Virus record (IMG/VR): IMGVR_UViG_3300034071_001414
Location: 1 to 64,000 of that record
From: a virus
DNA: 64,000 nt
Strand: one strand, 5' to 3'
Notes under the pieces: generated by a model
What the model was told of the DNA's origin: nothing
Databases searched by the model: none
Seen by the model: the letters and a program-made list of their open reading frames with translations, nothing else
Position numbers and translations under genes: made by a program
Shown: piece after piece, positions 14,166 through 21,132 of the stretch
Numbering within the stretch: position 1 is the stretch's first letter
How the letters are laid out: every line of letters begins with the position of its first letter

Positions 14166-14357
14166 ATGAAAACTTCTACTACTCTTGCTGCTGCCTTTGT
14201 TGTTATTGTCCTTGCTACTGCTGGACTTTTCTTTGAAGCGTGGTTACTTGGACTCATTCTGTCTTGGTTCAATGTATCGTTGACCTTCTGGCAGAACTTT
14301 GCTATCATTGCTCTTGCTAATCTGATTTTTAAAAATACTGGAGTTTCTTCTAAATGA
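14166..14357 (+). CDS. two-span membrane protein (63 aa)
   Basis: Almost entirely hydrophobic: residues 7-32 (LAAAFVVIVLATAGLFFEAW) and about 35-56 form two membrane helices with a short tail. It is followed in an overlap by another membrane protein, so a small membrane operon is likely. Function unknown. Confidence 0.65.
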   Translation: MKTSTTLAAAFVVIVLATAGLFFEAWLLGLILSWFNVSLTFWQNFAIIALANLIFKNTGVSSK

Positions 14358-14773
14358 ACAAACAAAACGGATTTATTGACCCCAGTGTTGCTGTTGTTGG
14401 TCTTGCTGGTGTAGTTATTATTTTTGGTCTTGCTTTTGGTCTTCCACAGTATGGCGTTTATACCAAATCTCTAAATGGTAAAGCGCAACTTATGGAGGCG
14501 GAGTACACACGTCAAACTGCCGTATTGGAAGCACAAGCAAAGAAAGATTCTGCACAACAACTTGCTGATGCTGAAGTGATTCGTGCTCAAGGTGTAGCAA
14601 AAGCGAACTCCATTATCGGAGATAGTCTAAAAGGTAATCCTGCTTATCTTCAGTACCTATGGATTACTCAAGGAGAAGAAAACACCAGTCGAACTGTTTA
14701 TATGGTTCCCAGTAATGGTGGCGCACCTGTACCTACTTTTGATATTCAACAAGCACCTGTTATCAAGAAATGA
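14354..14773 (+). CDS. membrane-anchored protein resembling the tail of SPFH/prohibitin proteins (139 aa)
   Basis: A transmembrane helix at residues 12-33 (VAVVGLAGVVIIFGLAFGLP) is followed by an Ala/Gln/Glu coiled coil and the segment RAQGVAKANSIIGDSL, then NPAYLQYLWITQG. This order matches the C-terminal coiled coil of prohibitin/HflC-like proteins, but the SPFH domain itself is missing. It could assemble on the membrane or interfere with host HflKC/FtsH control. That is inference. Confidence 0.65.
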   Translation: MNKQNGFIDPSVAVVGLAGVVIIFGLAFGLPQYGVYTKSLNGKAQLMEAEYTRQTAVLEAQAKKDSAQQLADAEVIRAQGVAKANSIIGDSLKGNPAYLQYLWITQGEENTSRTVYMVPSNGGAPVPTFDIQQAPVIKK

Positions 14774-14904
14774 CCAAAAAGCACATTGTCGCTGGATTGA
14801 TTGGTTTTGCAGTCATTCTTGGTTGGAATGTCTTTCTAATCCAGCGTGATGATAAGATGTATGATGCTTACTATCGTCAACAAGCAGTTCAACAACAAAA
14901 ATGA
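14770..14904 (+). CDS. small single-pass membrane protein (44 aa)
   Basis: ATGA overlaps at both ends. MTKKHIVAGLIGFAVILGWN gives a short basic N-terminus and one transmembrane helix. The C-terminus is Gln/Tyr-rich (YYRQQAVQQQK). Role unknown. Confidence 0.55.
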   Translation: MTKKHIVAGLIGFAVILGWNVFLIQRDDKMYDAYYRQQAVQQQK

Positions 14905-15017
14905 CACTCCCATTTGGTATTGTACTTTACTTGTTAATTACTGCACTTGTGTTAGGATTGATTACATACTATTTCAAAGTGATTAGACCTAATGATGAAA
15001 GACGATTTGACACCTGA
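14901..15017 (+). CDS. small membrane protein (38 aa)
   Basis: Overlaps the previous gene at ATGA. Residues 4-26 (PFGIVLYLLITALVLGLITY) form one membrane span and the tail is charged (RPNDERRFDT). The next gene begins inside it. Confidence 0.5.
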   Translation: MTLPFGIVLYLLITALVLGLITYYFKVIRPNDERRFDT

Positions 15018-15162
15018 AGAGAAAAAGATTATCTTTCATGCTGTCAGGTATTGGCAAATGCACAAAGCAGCATTGAACGGCAAGGAATATCAAACCTGTG
15101 AGAACATTCTAAATCGCTGGTTTGATGATGTCTACACTCAACGAAAGGAGCAACAACGATGA
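14995..15162 (+). CDS. small charged protein (55 aa)
   Basis: Two consecutive ATGs (14992, 14995) can start it. The product is helical and charged (MKDDLTPEEKKIIFHAVRYW) with KGKEYQT-like and RKEQQR tails. Overlaps on both sides support it. No family recognised. Confidence 0.55.
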   Translation: MKDDLTPEEKKIIFHAVRYWQMHKAALNGKEYQTCENILNRWFDDVYTQRKEQQR

Positions 15163-15290
15163 TTGAATACAACGAAGAACGCAAAGATCTGCAAATTGAT
15201 CGTAATGCTGATGACTTTTGTATGTGGGTAGAGGAGCAAGCAGCAAAACTGGAAATTACTTGCGACTATTATCTTGCGGAGTTTATGTGA
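15159..15290 (+). CDS. small acidic protein (43 aa)
   Basis: ATGA overlap with the upstream stop. The sequence is acidic with two cysteines (DDFCMWVEEQ and ITCDYYLAEFM). Short but flanked by overlapping genes on both sides. Confidence 0.5.
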   Translation: MIEYNEERKDLQIDRNADDFCMWVEEQAAKLEITCDYYLAEFM

Positions 15291-15361
15291 CATTCATCTT
15301 TGGATTTGCACTTGGAGTTCTTGCAACACTGGGAGTAGCACTTATTCTTGCTGCCGAATAA
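15287..15361 (+). CDS. membrane micropeptide (24 aa, GTG start)
   Basis: A GTG overlaps the previous TGA (GTGA) and the frame encodes an almost purely hydrophobic peptide starting MTFIFGFALGVLATLGVAL. This is one membrane helix with no room for anything else. The overlap pattern and composition are the only support. Such micropeptides are easily missed by gene callers. Confidence 0.45.
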   Translation: MTFIFGFALGVLATLGVALILAAE

Positions 15362-15420
15362 AACCCACTTGACGAAGACGACAACAACAACTAAAATAAA
15401 GAGGTAATTTACAACAGACG

Positions 15421-15651
15421 ATGAAGCATTTTTACATTGTTGACTACTGGGTTCCGTTTCCTTCTTCCGAATATGGTGGAGTAATCAATGTTATCGCAGA
15501 AAATGACATTGAATGTCACGATATTCTACGAGACTCAGATGATTATGATGCTAGGTATCACTCAAAGATTATGGAACGAGTAGTTGCTGCTCCTCGCTTC
15601 ACTCTTGTAGATGAAGAAGAGTCCCGTATTGTTGAATCCTTTACCACCTGA
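15421..15651 (+). CDS. small hypothetical protein (76 aa)
   Basis: Preceded by a 59-base gap with AGAGGTAA as a possible ribosome-binding site. The product begins beta-like (MKHFYIVDYWVPFPSSEYGG) and is acidic; it resembles small cyanophage proteins beginning with a similar strand. Function unknown. Confidence 0.6.
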   Translation: MKHFYIVDYWVPFPSSEYGGVINVIAENDIECHDILRDSDDYDARYHSKIMERVVAAPRFTLVDEEESRIVESFTT

Positions 15652-15653
15652 TT

Positions 15654-15821
15654 ATGACTCATCACGTTGCACACACAAACAAAATGCTTTTTGACTTGAA
15701 AGAACAGTATCAGGCACAAATTCAACGTCTGCAATCTAAAATTGATGATCAAGAGCAAGAGATTGCTAAACTCAAAACTATGATTACTCTTTTGTCTACA
15801 GAACGTGATTATGACTGCTGA
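15654..15821 (+). CDS. coiled-coil protein (55 aa)
   Basis: Residues 11-48 are a continuous heptad coil (MLFDLKEQYQAQIQRLQSKI onward). It starts two bases after the upstream stop and ends in a one-base overlap with the next ATG. Probably an oligomeric adaptor; role unknown. Confidence 0.6.
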   Translation: MTHHVAHTNKMLFDLKEQYQAQIQRLQSKIDDQEQEIAKLKTMITLLSTERDYDC

Positions 15822-16120
15822 TGAAACTCTCCATTGATTTGATACCTCAATTCAAGCATAAACCACCTGAAGGTTATTCTTATGAAGTTGAAGAGTTCAA
15901 GCGTAACGTGTTTTCTATTTGGTTGCGTTGTCACCGCCAGTTTGATTACAATAATGGAAAATCTACACGCACCATCTGGGGGTGGTACGACTACAAAAAG
16001 TGTAAGTTCTTTAGTCCTGTAAATAGTACCACAGTTGGCAAAGAAGTGAAGTTCAGTGATACTCGTTGCTGGACTTCTATGCCCATTAACTATCAAGGAT
16101 TGGAGGCATTTTTCGTATGA
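15821..16120 (+). CDS. hypothetical protein (99 aa)
   Basis: The protein is aromatic and basic with paired strands (EEFKRNVFSIWLRCHRQFDY, TRTIWGWYDYKKCKFF), suggesting a small beta-barrel. Two cysteines flank the strands. It overlaps genes on both sides. Family not recognised. Confidence 0.65.
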   Translation: MKLSIDLIPQFKHKPPEGYSYEVEEFKRNVFSIWLRCHRQFDYNNGKSTRTIWGWYDYKKCKFFSPVNSTTVGKEVKFSDTRCWTSMPINYQGLEAFFV

Positions 16121-16293
16121 TTTTCAGCGAAGGAACAGAAGTGATTTACAAAACTATCTCTGGAGTGGTAGCATTTGCCTCTGAGCAATCTATCTCAATT
16201 CTAGTCAGTGAGGGAAATCACAAATCACAAGATGTTCGCGTAGTTGTCTATCAATCTGATTTCAATCAAGTTGTTTTTGCAGATGGGAAATGA
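16117..16293 (+). CDS. small beta-rich protein (58 aa)
   Basis: ATGA overlap at the start and near-overlap at the end. The pattern GTEVIYKTISGVVAFASEQS then SISILVSEGNHKSQDVRVVV is that of a small SH3-like barrel. Such barrels often bind DNA, RNA or a protein partner. Role unknown. Confidence 0.6.
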   Translation: MIFSEGTEVIYKTISGVVAFASEQSISILVSEGNHKSQDVRVVVYQSDFNQVVFADGK

Positions 16294-16499
16294 AGAAGAA
16301 TAGCAACTGGTGGAGATGGTGGGCAAAGTCAATTGGAGAGAAAGCATCCAAATGCGATAAAGAAAGCGACACGGTTGCGGTCATTCGCACCGTGATTTTT
16401 GCTACTTACTTGATTACAAACTGTTTTATCATTTATGGTGTACTGAGAACTCATCACTTTCCAACACAACCTAAAGTTGTTAGATGTTCGATAAAATAA
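16290..16499 (+). CDS. membrane protein with Trp-rich N-terminus (69 aa)
   Basis: A basic aromatic start (MKKNSNWWRWWAKSIGEKAS) is followed by one transmembrane helix (VIRTVIFATYLITNCFIIYG, residues about 30-49) and a short basic tail. The TAA stop lies within an AATAAATA late promoter for the next gene. Confidence 0.6.
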   Translation: MKKNSNWWRWWAKSIGEKASKCDKESDTVAVIRTVIFATYLITNCFIIYGVLRTHHFPTQPKVVRCSIK

Positions 16500-16502
16500 A
16501 TA
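16495..16502 (+). promoter_or_regulatory. late promoter AATAAATA
   Basis: AATAAATA overlaps the TAA stop of the membrane protein and stands 20 bases before the internal-protein gene at 16522. It is one base from TATAAATA. It would place this virion-like gene under late control inside an otherwise early region. Confidence 0.6.
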
Positions 16503-16521
16503 TCTAAAAAGTATAAGTAAA

Positions 16522-16920
16522 ATGCTGACATTTAGAGAGTTTTATACTATTTGCGAAGGGAAAAAACCAAATGTTCACCCCTATGCAGTTCCTGGTACTT
16601 ATCAAGAAAAAGATGGTGTAAAGACATATACTCTCAAGAGAGATGATGCACCAAAGAGAGAACCAATCAAGTCTGCAAAGAAAATAACCAAAATGCTTGA
16701 TAAGCAGGGTGGAATTGGTGGTAAAGCAATCAAGAAAGCAAAGAAGATTGAAGAACAACATCCAATAATGCAACCTAATGAGTATAACAAGCAAATTGCG
16801 CGTCAATCTGTTCGTTGGAAGGGAATGCAGATCCGTCAGGCACACGGAGAAATGGAGCACGAAGCAGGAGCACAACTAGCAGCAAAGAAAGCAAGAATGA
16901 AAGCAATTATGAGTCGTTGA
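16522..16920 (+). CDS. basic protein with capsid-targeting-like N-terminus (132 aa)
   Basis: The first residues MLTFREFYTICEGKKP resemble the T4 internal-protein targeting sequence (MKTYQEFIAEA). YTICE|G fits the gp21-type cleavage rule of an aliphatic residue, any residue, Glu, then a small residue. The rest is Lys/Ala/Gln-rich and strongly basic, suiting a DNA-packaged protein. With a late promoter upstream, I infer an internal head protein injected with DNA. No enzymatic domain is seen. Confidence 0.65.
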   Translation: MLTFREFYTICEGKKPNVHPYAVPGTYQEKDGVKTYTLKRDDAPKREPIKSAKKITKMLDKQGGIGGKAIKKAKKIEEQHPIMQPNEYNKQIARQSVRWKGMQIRQAHGEMEHEAGAQLAAKKARMKAIMSR

Positions 16921-16926
16921 TACTTA

Positions 16927-16960
16927 CTTGGATCCTCTAAAGTGTTCTAGTAATGTAAGC
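16927..16960 (+). promoter_or_regulatory. GATC promoter repeat, copy 2
   Basis: TTGGAT, CCTCTAAAGTGTTCTAG spacer, TAATGT. The downstream ATG is at 16973 and no ATG lies in the element. Confidence 0.75.
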
Positions 16961-16972
16961 ACAAAACAAATT

Positions 16973-17125
16973 ATGGACCGTTTCGACGATATTCAAATTG
17001 AAGAGTTTTCTTCTTTTGATTTTGTTGAGGAAATGAATGAAGGTCTCTTTGATGAAGATGAAGAAGGTGAACAACCTTCAAAGTTTAACCTGAATGAGTA
17101 CATCAACGGCAATTATGATTATTGA
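16973..17125 (+). CDS. very acidic small protein (50 aa)
   Basis: The start ATG is 17 bases after the -10 of repeat copy 2. Composition is extreme in Asp/Glu (FDFVEEMNEGLFDEDEEGEQ). It may be a DNA mimic or a charged partner of a basic protein; this is speculative. It ends two bases before the next ATG. Confidence 0.55.
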   Translation: MDRFDDIQIEEFSSFDFVEEMNEGLFDEDEEGEQPSKFNLNEYINGNYDY

Positions 17126-17127
17126 TT

Positions 17128-17307
17128 ATGACTGCTGATACTTATACTTTTACTGGTGATGCTGTTACCTTCCTTGGTTTGGTTGGTGTTATCTCAGCGT
17201 TTTTTATTGTTGTTACTTCTTTTCGCAGGTTTTTCAACAGTCCTTATAACATTCGTATAACTCCTAAAGTTAATCAAAAAACCACTACTGAAACTACTGA
17301 ATCCTGA
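17128..17307 (+). CDS. single-pass membrane protein (59 aa)
   Basis: I use the ATG at 17128, just after the upstream stop. Residues about 11-33 (AVTFLGLVGVISAFFIVVTS) form a membrane helix followed by FRRFF and a Thr/Lys-rich tail. Function unknown. Confidence 0.6.
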   Translation: MTADTYTFTGDAVTFLGLVGVISAFFIVVTSFRRFFNSPYNIRITPKVNQKTTTETTES

Positions 17308-17311
17308 ACTA

Positions 17312-17530
17312 ATGACTCAAACTGTAAATGTTCTGCCTCATCTTAACGAACTGAAAGATGCTTGGCGTAAGCAAGATTTCAAATTCACTGCATCACAACA
17401 AGAGCAATATGATATTTTGATTGCTGCTCGTCGTGAGCGTGTTCATTACTTCTATGAGAACAATCTAGTGTTCAAAGGTTCTAAAGCAGCAGCAGATAAG
17501 GCACTTGGTCTACTTGAGGATGCTGACTGA
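17312..17530 (+). CDS. conserved-type small phage protein (72 aa)
   Basis: Helical and charged: LNELKDAWRKQDFKFTASQQ, then YDILIAARRERVHYFYEN and a C-terminal KAAADKALGLLEDAD helix. It resembles small cyanophage proteins. Its TGA stop overlaps a GATAAATA late-promoter-like box. Confidence 0.65.
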   Translation: MTQTVNVLPHLNELKDAWRKQDFKFTASQQEQYDILIAARRERVHYFYENNLVFKGSKAAADKALGLLEDAD

Positions 17531-17536
17531 TAAATA
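17529..17536 (+). promoter_or_regulatory. late promoter GATAAATA
   Basis: GATAAATA overlaps the TGA stop of the upstream gene and stands 25 bases before the second capsid-targeting-like gene. Both internal-protein candidates thus share an overlapping-stop late promoter. Confidence 0.55.
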
Positions 17537-17560
17537 ACTCAAAGTAGTTTTTAGATACAG

Positions 17561-18145
17561 ATGAAAACCTTTCAGGAGTTTATTGTCGAAGCATACGATA
17601 AGGAGGTTATGGGTTCTTCTCAAATTAGAAGAACTGGTGAAGGTGGACGTATCGGTGCGGATCGTCGTAAATCAACTCCTGAAAGGCGTAGGGTTAAGGC
17701 AGTTGGTGGTGGTAAAACTGAACCAGTTGCCTATAAAGATAGAAAGGATATTGGTACTCAAAGACAAGCATCCACAAGAGTTCAACAACCAACACAAGAA
17801 CGTGGAAGTGCTGATGTAAAAGCAAAGGCAGCAGAAGCAGCAAAAGAAGAAAGAAAGAAAGCAGCATTAGCAAGAATTGCTGCTAAGAAAGCAGGTGGAT
17901 CTGCACCAGCAGCATCTCAACCTAAAGCAAAGGAAGCATCTGCAACTGCAAGCAAACTTCTATCCAAAAAGAAAGAAGAAAAACCTGTAAGTCCTGATTA
18001 TAAACCAGCAAAAGCATCTGGTTTAAGCAGACAAGAAAGATTGAAAGTAACCAGACAAGGTGAAGCAAAACTGAGAGATTTGGTTCTTAAATCAACAGGC
18101 AAGACATCTGAAAAGCAATTAAAGCATCGCTACACTTCTCGCTGA
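17561..18145 (+). CDS. predicted internal head protein with T4-like targeting sequence (194 aa)
   Basis: The start MKTFQEFIVEAYDKE is almost the T4 IPIII targeting peptide (MKTYQEFIAEA), and IVE|A matches the gp21 cleavage consensus. The rest is a long Lys/Ala/Arg-rich helix (AKAAEAAKEERKKAALARIA, residues about 86-105) and basic disordered segments, as expected for a DNA-packaged, injected protein. A late promoter lies upstream and repeat copy 3 follows. The targeting role is strong by analogy; any activity after injection is unknown. Confidence 0.7.
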   Translation: MKTFQEFIVEAYDKEVMGSSQIRRTGEGGRIGADRRKSTPERRRVKAVGGGKTEPVAYKDRKDIGTQRQASTRVQQPTQERGSADVKAKAAEAAKEERKKAALARIAAKKAGGSAPAASQPKAKEASATASKLLSKKKEEKPVSPDYKPAKASGLSRQERLKVTRQGEAKLRDLVLKSTGKTSEKQLKHRYTSR

Positions 18146-18151
18146 TACCTA

Positions 18152-18185
18152 CTTGGATCCTCTAAAGTGTCTCAGTAGTATAAGC
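18152..18185 (+). promoter_or_regulatory. GATC promoter repeat, copy 3
   Basis: TTGGAT, spacer with CCTCTAAAGTGT, TAGTAT followed by AAGC; the ATG is lost here, so the gene must start at 18198. Confidence 0.75.
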
Positions 18186-18197
18186 ACTGAGCACTAA

Positions 18198-18431
18198 ATG
18201 ACCTTCACTGTTACTGACAAACCCCAAATCATTAACGGCATTGAGCACACTGTCACTGCAGTTAATGGTTTGGACCGTGTTGAAATCAATAACAAACTGC
18301 ATGACATTGGCGACCAAATTATGAAACTGCGGATGCAACAAGATGCACTCGTTCAGATGCGTAACCTGATTGACCGACAATGTGAAATCAGTGAAATGGA
18401 TTCCTTGTTTGATGAGATGTTTGGTAGTTGA
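18198..18431 (+). CDS. small helical protein (77 aa)
   Basis: The first 25 residues form strands (TFTVTDKPQIINGIEHTVTA) and the rest is helical with Met/Gln/Leu heptads (IGDQIMKLRMQQDALVQMRN), suggesting a coiled-coil dimer. Start is 17 bases after the repeat -10. Role unknown. Confidence 0.6.
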   Translation: MTFTVTDKPQIINGIEHTVTAVNGLDRVEINNKLHDIGDQIMKLRMQQDALVQMRNLIDRQCEISEMDSLFDEMFGS

Positions 18432-18443
18432 TATAGTGTCGCC

Positions 18444-18480
18444 AGAGCAGTCTAGATGCCTCTAGAAGTGCTCTATTTTA
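18444..18480 (+). terminator. hairpin terminator
   Basis: Nested stems AGAGCA/TGCTCT and TCTAGA/TCTAGA around TGCC, followed by ATTTTAGT. The T-run is short, so termination may be partial. The 77-base gap to the next gene holds no clear -10/-35 pair. Confidence 0.55.
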
Positions 18481-18508
18481 GTCTTTAGATACCAAACCAC
18501 TTGAACTG

Positions 18509-18700
18509 ATGAAATACATTAAAGTCCCCGAAACTGCACTTGAAAGGCTAATTGAAGGACTTGAAAGTGCAGTGAATGTGTGCTATACTGCTCCTAACAA
18601 TCCTGGTATTGAAGGGTATCCTTATGCGACTGGATATTCTCGCTCTGCGATGCAACAAGTTATCAAAGACCTTCAATCGCTGAAGACTCAGGCAAAGTGA
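18509..18700 (+). CDS. small hypothetical protein (63 aa)
   Basis: N-terminal helix (VPETALERLIEGLESAVNVC) and C-terminal helix (AMQQVIKDLQSLKTQ) separated by a Gly/Tyr/Pro-rich loop (GIEGYPYATGYSRS). The layout is that of a small helical hairpin. Function unknown. Confidence 0.6.
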   Translation: MKYIKVPETALERLIEGLESAVNVCYTAPNNPGIEGYPYATGYSRSAMQQVIKDLQSLKTQAK

Positions 18701-18706
18701 CTGTAA

Positions 18707-18740
18707 CTTGGATCCTCTAAAGTGTCCTTATAATATGATG
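18707..18740 (+). promoter_or_regulatory. GATC promoter repeat, copy 4
   Basis: TTGGAT, spacer CCTCTAAAGTGTCCTTA, TAATAT, the strongest -10 of the family. It overlaps three consecutive ATG codons of the helicase gene. Confidence 0.75.
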
Positions 18741-19982
18741 ATGAACCAAATGCAAATCCAACTCCGTCCGCATCAGGAACGTGGCGTTGCTGCGATGGCA
18801 AAGTATAACAAAGGTCAGGTGATTGTCCCCACTGGTGGTGGCAAGACTCTGAAGATGATCTATGATGCTCTGCGTGAGTTGCAGTCTGAAACTCCCCAGA
18901 CTATTGTAGTGGTTGCTCCTCGCATTCTGCTGGCAGAGCAACTCTCTGCAGAGTTCCTTGAGTTTATCACCAATGCTGCGGTGCTTCACATTCACAGCGG
19001 TGAAACTCATCACGAATCCTCTACTCATCCTCGTGTAATCCGTAAGTGGGTTGATGCCAATGCTGACAATCACAAACTGATTGTAACCACCTATCACTCT
19101 CTGTCTCGCCTTCAAGCAGCAGAGATTGATGTGGATACGATTTACTTTGACGAGGCACATAACAGCGTTCAGCGTCACTTCTTCCCTGCAACAGAGCACT
19201 TTGCTGCTAATGCACGACGCTGCTACTTCCTGACGGCAACCCCGAAACATTCCCTTGCTATGGGTAAACCTGGGATGAATGATGCGTCTGTTTATGGTCA
19301 GGTAATCTGCAAAGTTCCTGCTCCTGAACTTGTTGAGGGTGGATACATTGTGCCCCCTAAAGTTATCGTCAAGCAACTGGAGATGGTGAAGGGCAAGCAG
19401 ACCAACTTTGACCGCGATGCAGAGAATCTGCTGGAAACGATTGATGAGAACAGCGTTGGTAAGATTCTGATTTGTGCTAAGGCAACCAAGCAAATCGTGT
19501 CTCTGGTGTCTGAAACTGACTTCTGCCACGAACTACAGCAGCGTGGTTACTCTTGGATGTATATCACTGCCAAGACTGGTGCAGTGATTGATGGCAAGAA
19601 AGTGAACCGTGAGGTATTCTTTGACACTCTCTCTGCCTGGGGTAAGGATAACGACAAGAAGTTTGTTGTTCTACACCATAGCATCCTAAGTGAGGGCATC
19701 AATGTGTCTGGACTTGAGGCAGTGTTGTTTATGCGGAATATGGACTTTATTGGCATTTCCCAAACTATCGGACGCTGCATCAGGTTGCATCACGATGATG
19801 CTCGTAATCTTGCTGCTGGCAATATCCAACCAGGCGCTCTGGATTCCTATACCAAATCGTTCGGTCTTGTGTGTATTCCAGTTTACTCAAAAGTAGGAAT
19901 TGCTACTGCTCGCTCGGTGCAGGCAGTTGTTGATACGATTTTTGAAAAGGGAGAACCTGCTGTGTCGGTGGTGAGGCGGTGA
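18735..19982 (+). CDS. DEAH-box superfamily 2 helicase (about 415 aa)
   Basis: Motif I is VPTGGGKT (about residue 33), motif II DEAH in YFDEAHNS, motif III TATP in FLTATPK, and motif VI QTIGRCIRL, in the right order for two RecA-like domains. It should unwind or remodel nucleic acid with ATP; T4 UvsW and cyanophage helicases of this type act in recombination and fork restart. ATGs at 18735, 18738, 18741 and 18750 are all possible starts; the repeat -10 favours 18750. It is more G+C rich than its neighbours and is followed by a strong terminator. Confidence 0.85.
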   Translation: MMMNQMQIQLRPHQERGVAAMAKYNKGQVIVPTGGGKTLKMIYDALRELQSETPQTIVVVAPRILLAEQLSAEFLEFITNAAVLHIHSGETHHESSTHPRVIRKWVDANADNHKLIVTTYHSLSRLQAAEIDVDTIYFDEAHNSVQRHFFPATEHFAANARRCYFLTATPKHSLAMGKPGMNDASVYGQVICKVPAPELVEGGYIVPPKVIVKQLEMVKGKQTNFDRDAENLLETIDENSVGKILICAKATKQIVSLVSETDFCHELQQRGYSWMYITAKTGAVIDGKKVNREVFFDTLSAWGKDNDKKFVVLHHSILSEGINVSGLEAVLFMRNMDFIGISQTIGRCIRLHHDDARNLAAGNIQPGALDSYTKSFGLVCIPVYSKVGIATARSVQAVVDTIFEKGEPAVSVVRR

Positions 19983-20016
19983 GTCTCACCCCAGTCTCAC
20001 TGAGACCTCAGTGTTC

Positions 20017-20041
20017 ATCGGGGTCAAAACCCCGATTTTTC
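20017..20041 (+). terminator. strong intrinsic terminator
   Basis: ATCGGGG pairs with CCCCGAT around TCAAAA and is followed by TTTTTC. It ends the helicase transcript. The next 70 bases hold only a weak GCAG/CTGC hairpin and no confident promoter. Confidence 0.85.
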
Positions 20042-20113
20042 TTCAATTCTACTGCAGAGGTGTCATAGGTCATCCGCTGCAATCAAATCACCGATTTTTT
20101 AGAAAGTGTAACT

Positions 20114-20293
20114 ATGAAACAAGGATTCACGATGTTCAAAGACACATATGCTGCAATTCCTTACGGGAATCAGTATCTCATCATCTATAATGGTCAGCAA
20201 CTTGATAAACTTTGTAGGACTGAGAGTTCTGCCCGCAAATATATCACAGACCACAGAAAAAATTGTTCTAATGCAAAATTACCTATTGAGTAA
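20114..20293 (+). CDS. conserved-type small phage protein (59 aa)
   Basis: Begins MKQGFTMFKDTYAAIPYGNQ, strand-rich (YLIIYNGQQLDKLC), with a basic helix (SSARKYITDHRKN) at the end. I associate this kind of start with T4-like cyanophages. Its stop is just before an AATAAATA box that begins the second HEG leader. Confidence 0.6.
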   Translation: MKQGFTMFKDTYAAIPYGNQYLIIYNGQQLDKLCRTESSARKYITDHRKNCSNAKLPIE

Positions 20294-20344
20294 TTAAATA
20301 AATAATAGTGCCTGAAGTTGACTGACATCTCTACAGGTGAGAGG

Positions 20345-20364
20345 GGAGCAGAGATGCTCCTTTT
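20345..20364 (+). terminator. intrinsic terminator inside HEG leader 2
   Basis: GGAGCA pairs with TGCTCC around GAGA, followed by TTTT. It would stop upstream transcripts before the endonuclease gene. Confidence 0.8.
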
Positions 20365-20368
20365 CTTG

Positions 20369-20376
20369 TATAAATA
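20369..20376 (+). promoter_or_regulatory. T4-type late promoter TATAAATA
   Basis: Perfect TATAAATA five bases before the right hairpin arm. The expected start is at or just inside that arm, so late mRNA would lack the left arm. Confidence 0.75.
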
Positions 20377-20405
20377 CTTAAGTCAGTCAACTTAAGAGCA
20401 GAACT

Positions 20406-21080
20406 ATGGTAAATCCATACAGATTTTATACTTATGCTTATTTGCGTGAGGATAGAACTCCTTATTATATTGGGAAGGGAACTAATAAAAGATTATATGT
20501 TAGGGGAAAAACAGATATAAAACCACCAAAAGATAAGTATAGAATAATCTATCTCAAACAAAATCTAACTGAAGAAGAAGCATTTAAACACGAAACTTAT
20601 ATGATTGCGGTATTCGGTAGAAAAGATTTAGGAACTGGTATTCTTCATAACAGAACTAATGGTGGTGATGGATCTTCGGGAGTGGTAGTAAGTGAGGAAA
20701 CTAAATTGAAAATGAGCAAAACAAGAAAAGGAAAATCTTTTAGTGGGGAGCATAAAAGGAAAATAAGTGAGGCAAAGAAACAACAAACAGAAGAAACGAG
20801 AAAGAAGATAAGTCAGGCAAATAGGGGCAAAAAACGTAGTGAAGAACAAAGGAAGTTAATGAGTGAAAGAGTAAAGGGGAGAAAACACTCTGAAGAAACT
20901 AAAAAGAAAATGAGTGAAAAAAGAAAGGGAAGAGTTTTTTCTGAAGAACATAAACAAAAAATAAGAGAAGCACTTTCTGGTATAAAACGTTCAGAAGAAA
21001 CTAAGAAAAAGATTAGTGAAGCATCAAAGGGAAGAACTCCTTGGAATAAAGGTGTATCAATGGGCAAACTTCCTTTGTGA
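20406..21080 (+). CDS. GIY-YIG homing endonuclease with NUMOD3 repeats (224 aa)
   Basis: The N-terminus FYTYAYLREDRTPYYIGKGT (about residues 7-26) is the GIY-YIG nuclease signature, and AFKHETYMIAVFGRKDLGTG supplies the downstream catalytic Glu region. Residues about 95-215 hold six or seven NUMOD3 repeats (SEETKKKISEASKGR and variants) that grip target DNA. It should cut one specific site and spread its own gene. Only the module order and NUMOD3 repeats link it to the HNH gene at 3982. Expression is expected late. Confidence 0.85.
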   Translation: MVNPYRFYTYAYLREDRTPYYIGKGTNKRLYVRGKTDIKPPKDKYRIIYLKQNLTEEEAFKHETYMIAVFGRKDLGTGILHNRTNGGDGSSGVVVSEETKLKMSKTRKGKSFSGEHKRKISEAKKQQTEETRKKISQANRGKKRSEEQRKLMSERVKGRKHSEETKKKMSEKRKGRVFSEEHKQKIREALSGIKRSEETKKKISEASKGRTPWNKGVSMGKLPL

Positions 21081-21086
21081 TACTAA

Positions 21087-21120
21087 CTTGGATCGTCCAA
21101 AGTGTCCTTGTAGTATAACC
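21087..21120 (+). promoter_or_regulatory. GATC promoter repeat, copy 5
   Basis: TTGGATCGTCC variant, spacer ending CCTTG, TAGTAT then AACC. GATC is kept although the following bases differ; no ATG in the element. Confidence 0.75.
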
Positions 21121-21132
21121 ACTCATCTCTGA

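Larger units (their letters stand above)
20297..20393 (+). promoter_or_regulatory. HEG leader 2: hairpin enclosing terminator and late promoter
   Basis: A perfect 12-bp stem joins AAGTTGACTGAC (20315-20326) with GTCAGTCAACTT (20382-20393). It encloses a terminator (20345-20364) and TATAAATA (20369-20376). AATAAATA (20297-20304) precedes the left arm. The right arm abuts AAGAG, the likely ribosome-binding site of the endonuclease at 20406. The stem sequence is unrelated to leaders 1 and 3, but the layout is the same. Confidence 0.75.

Noticed and set aside
18735-19982. Restriction-enzyme helicase subunit
   Set aside because: The length and compact SF2 core fit a stand-alone phage helicase; no nuclease or specificity domain is fused or adjacent.
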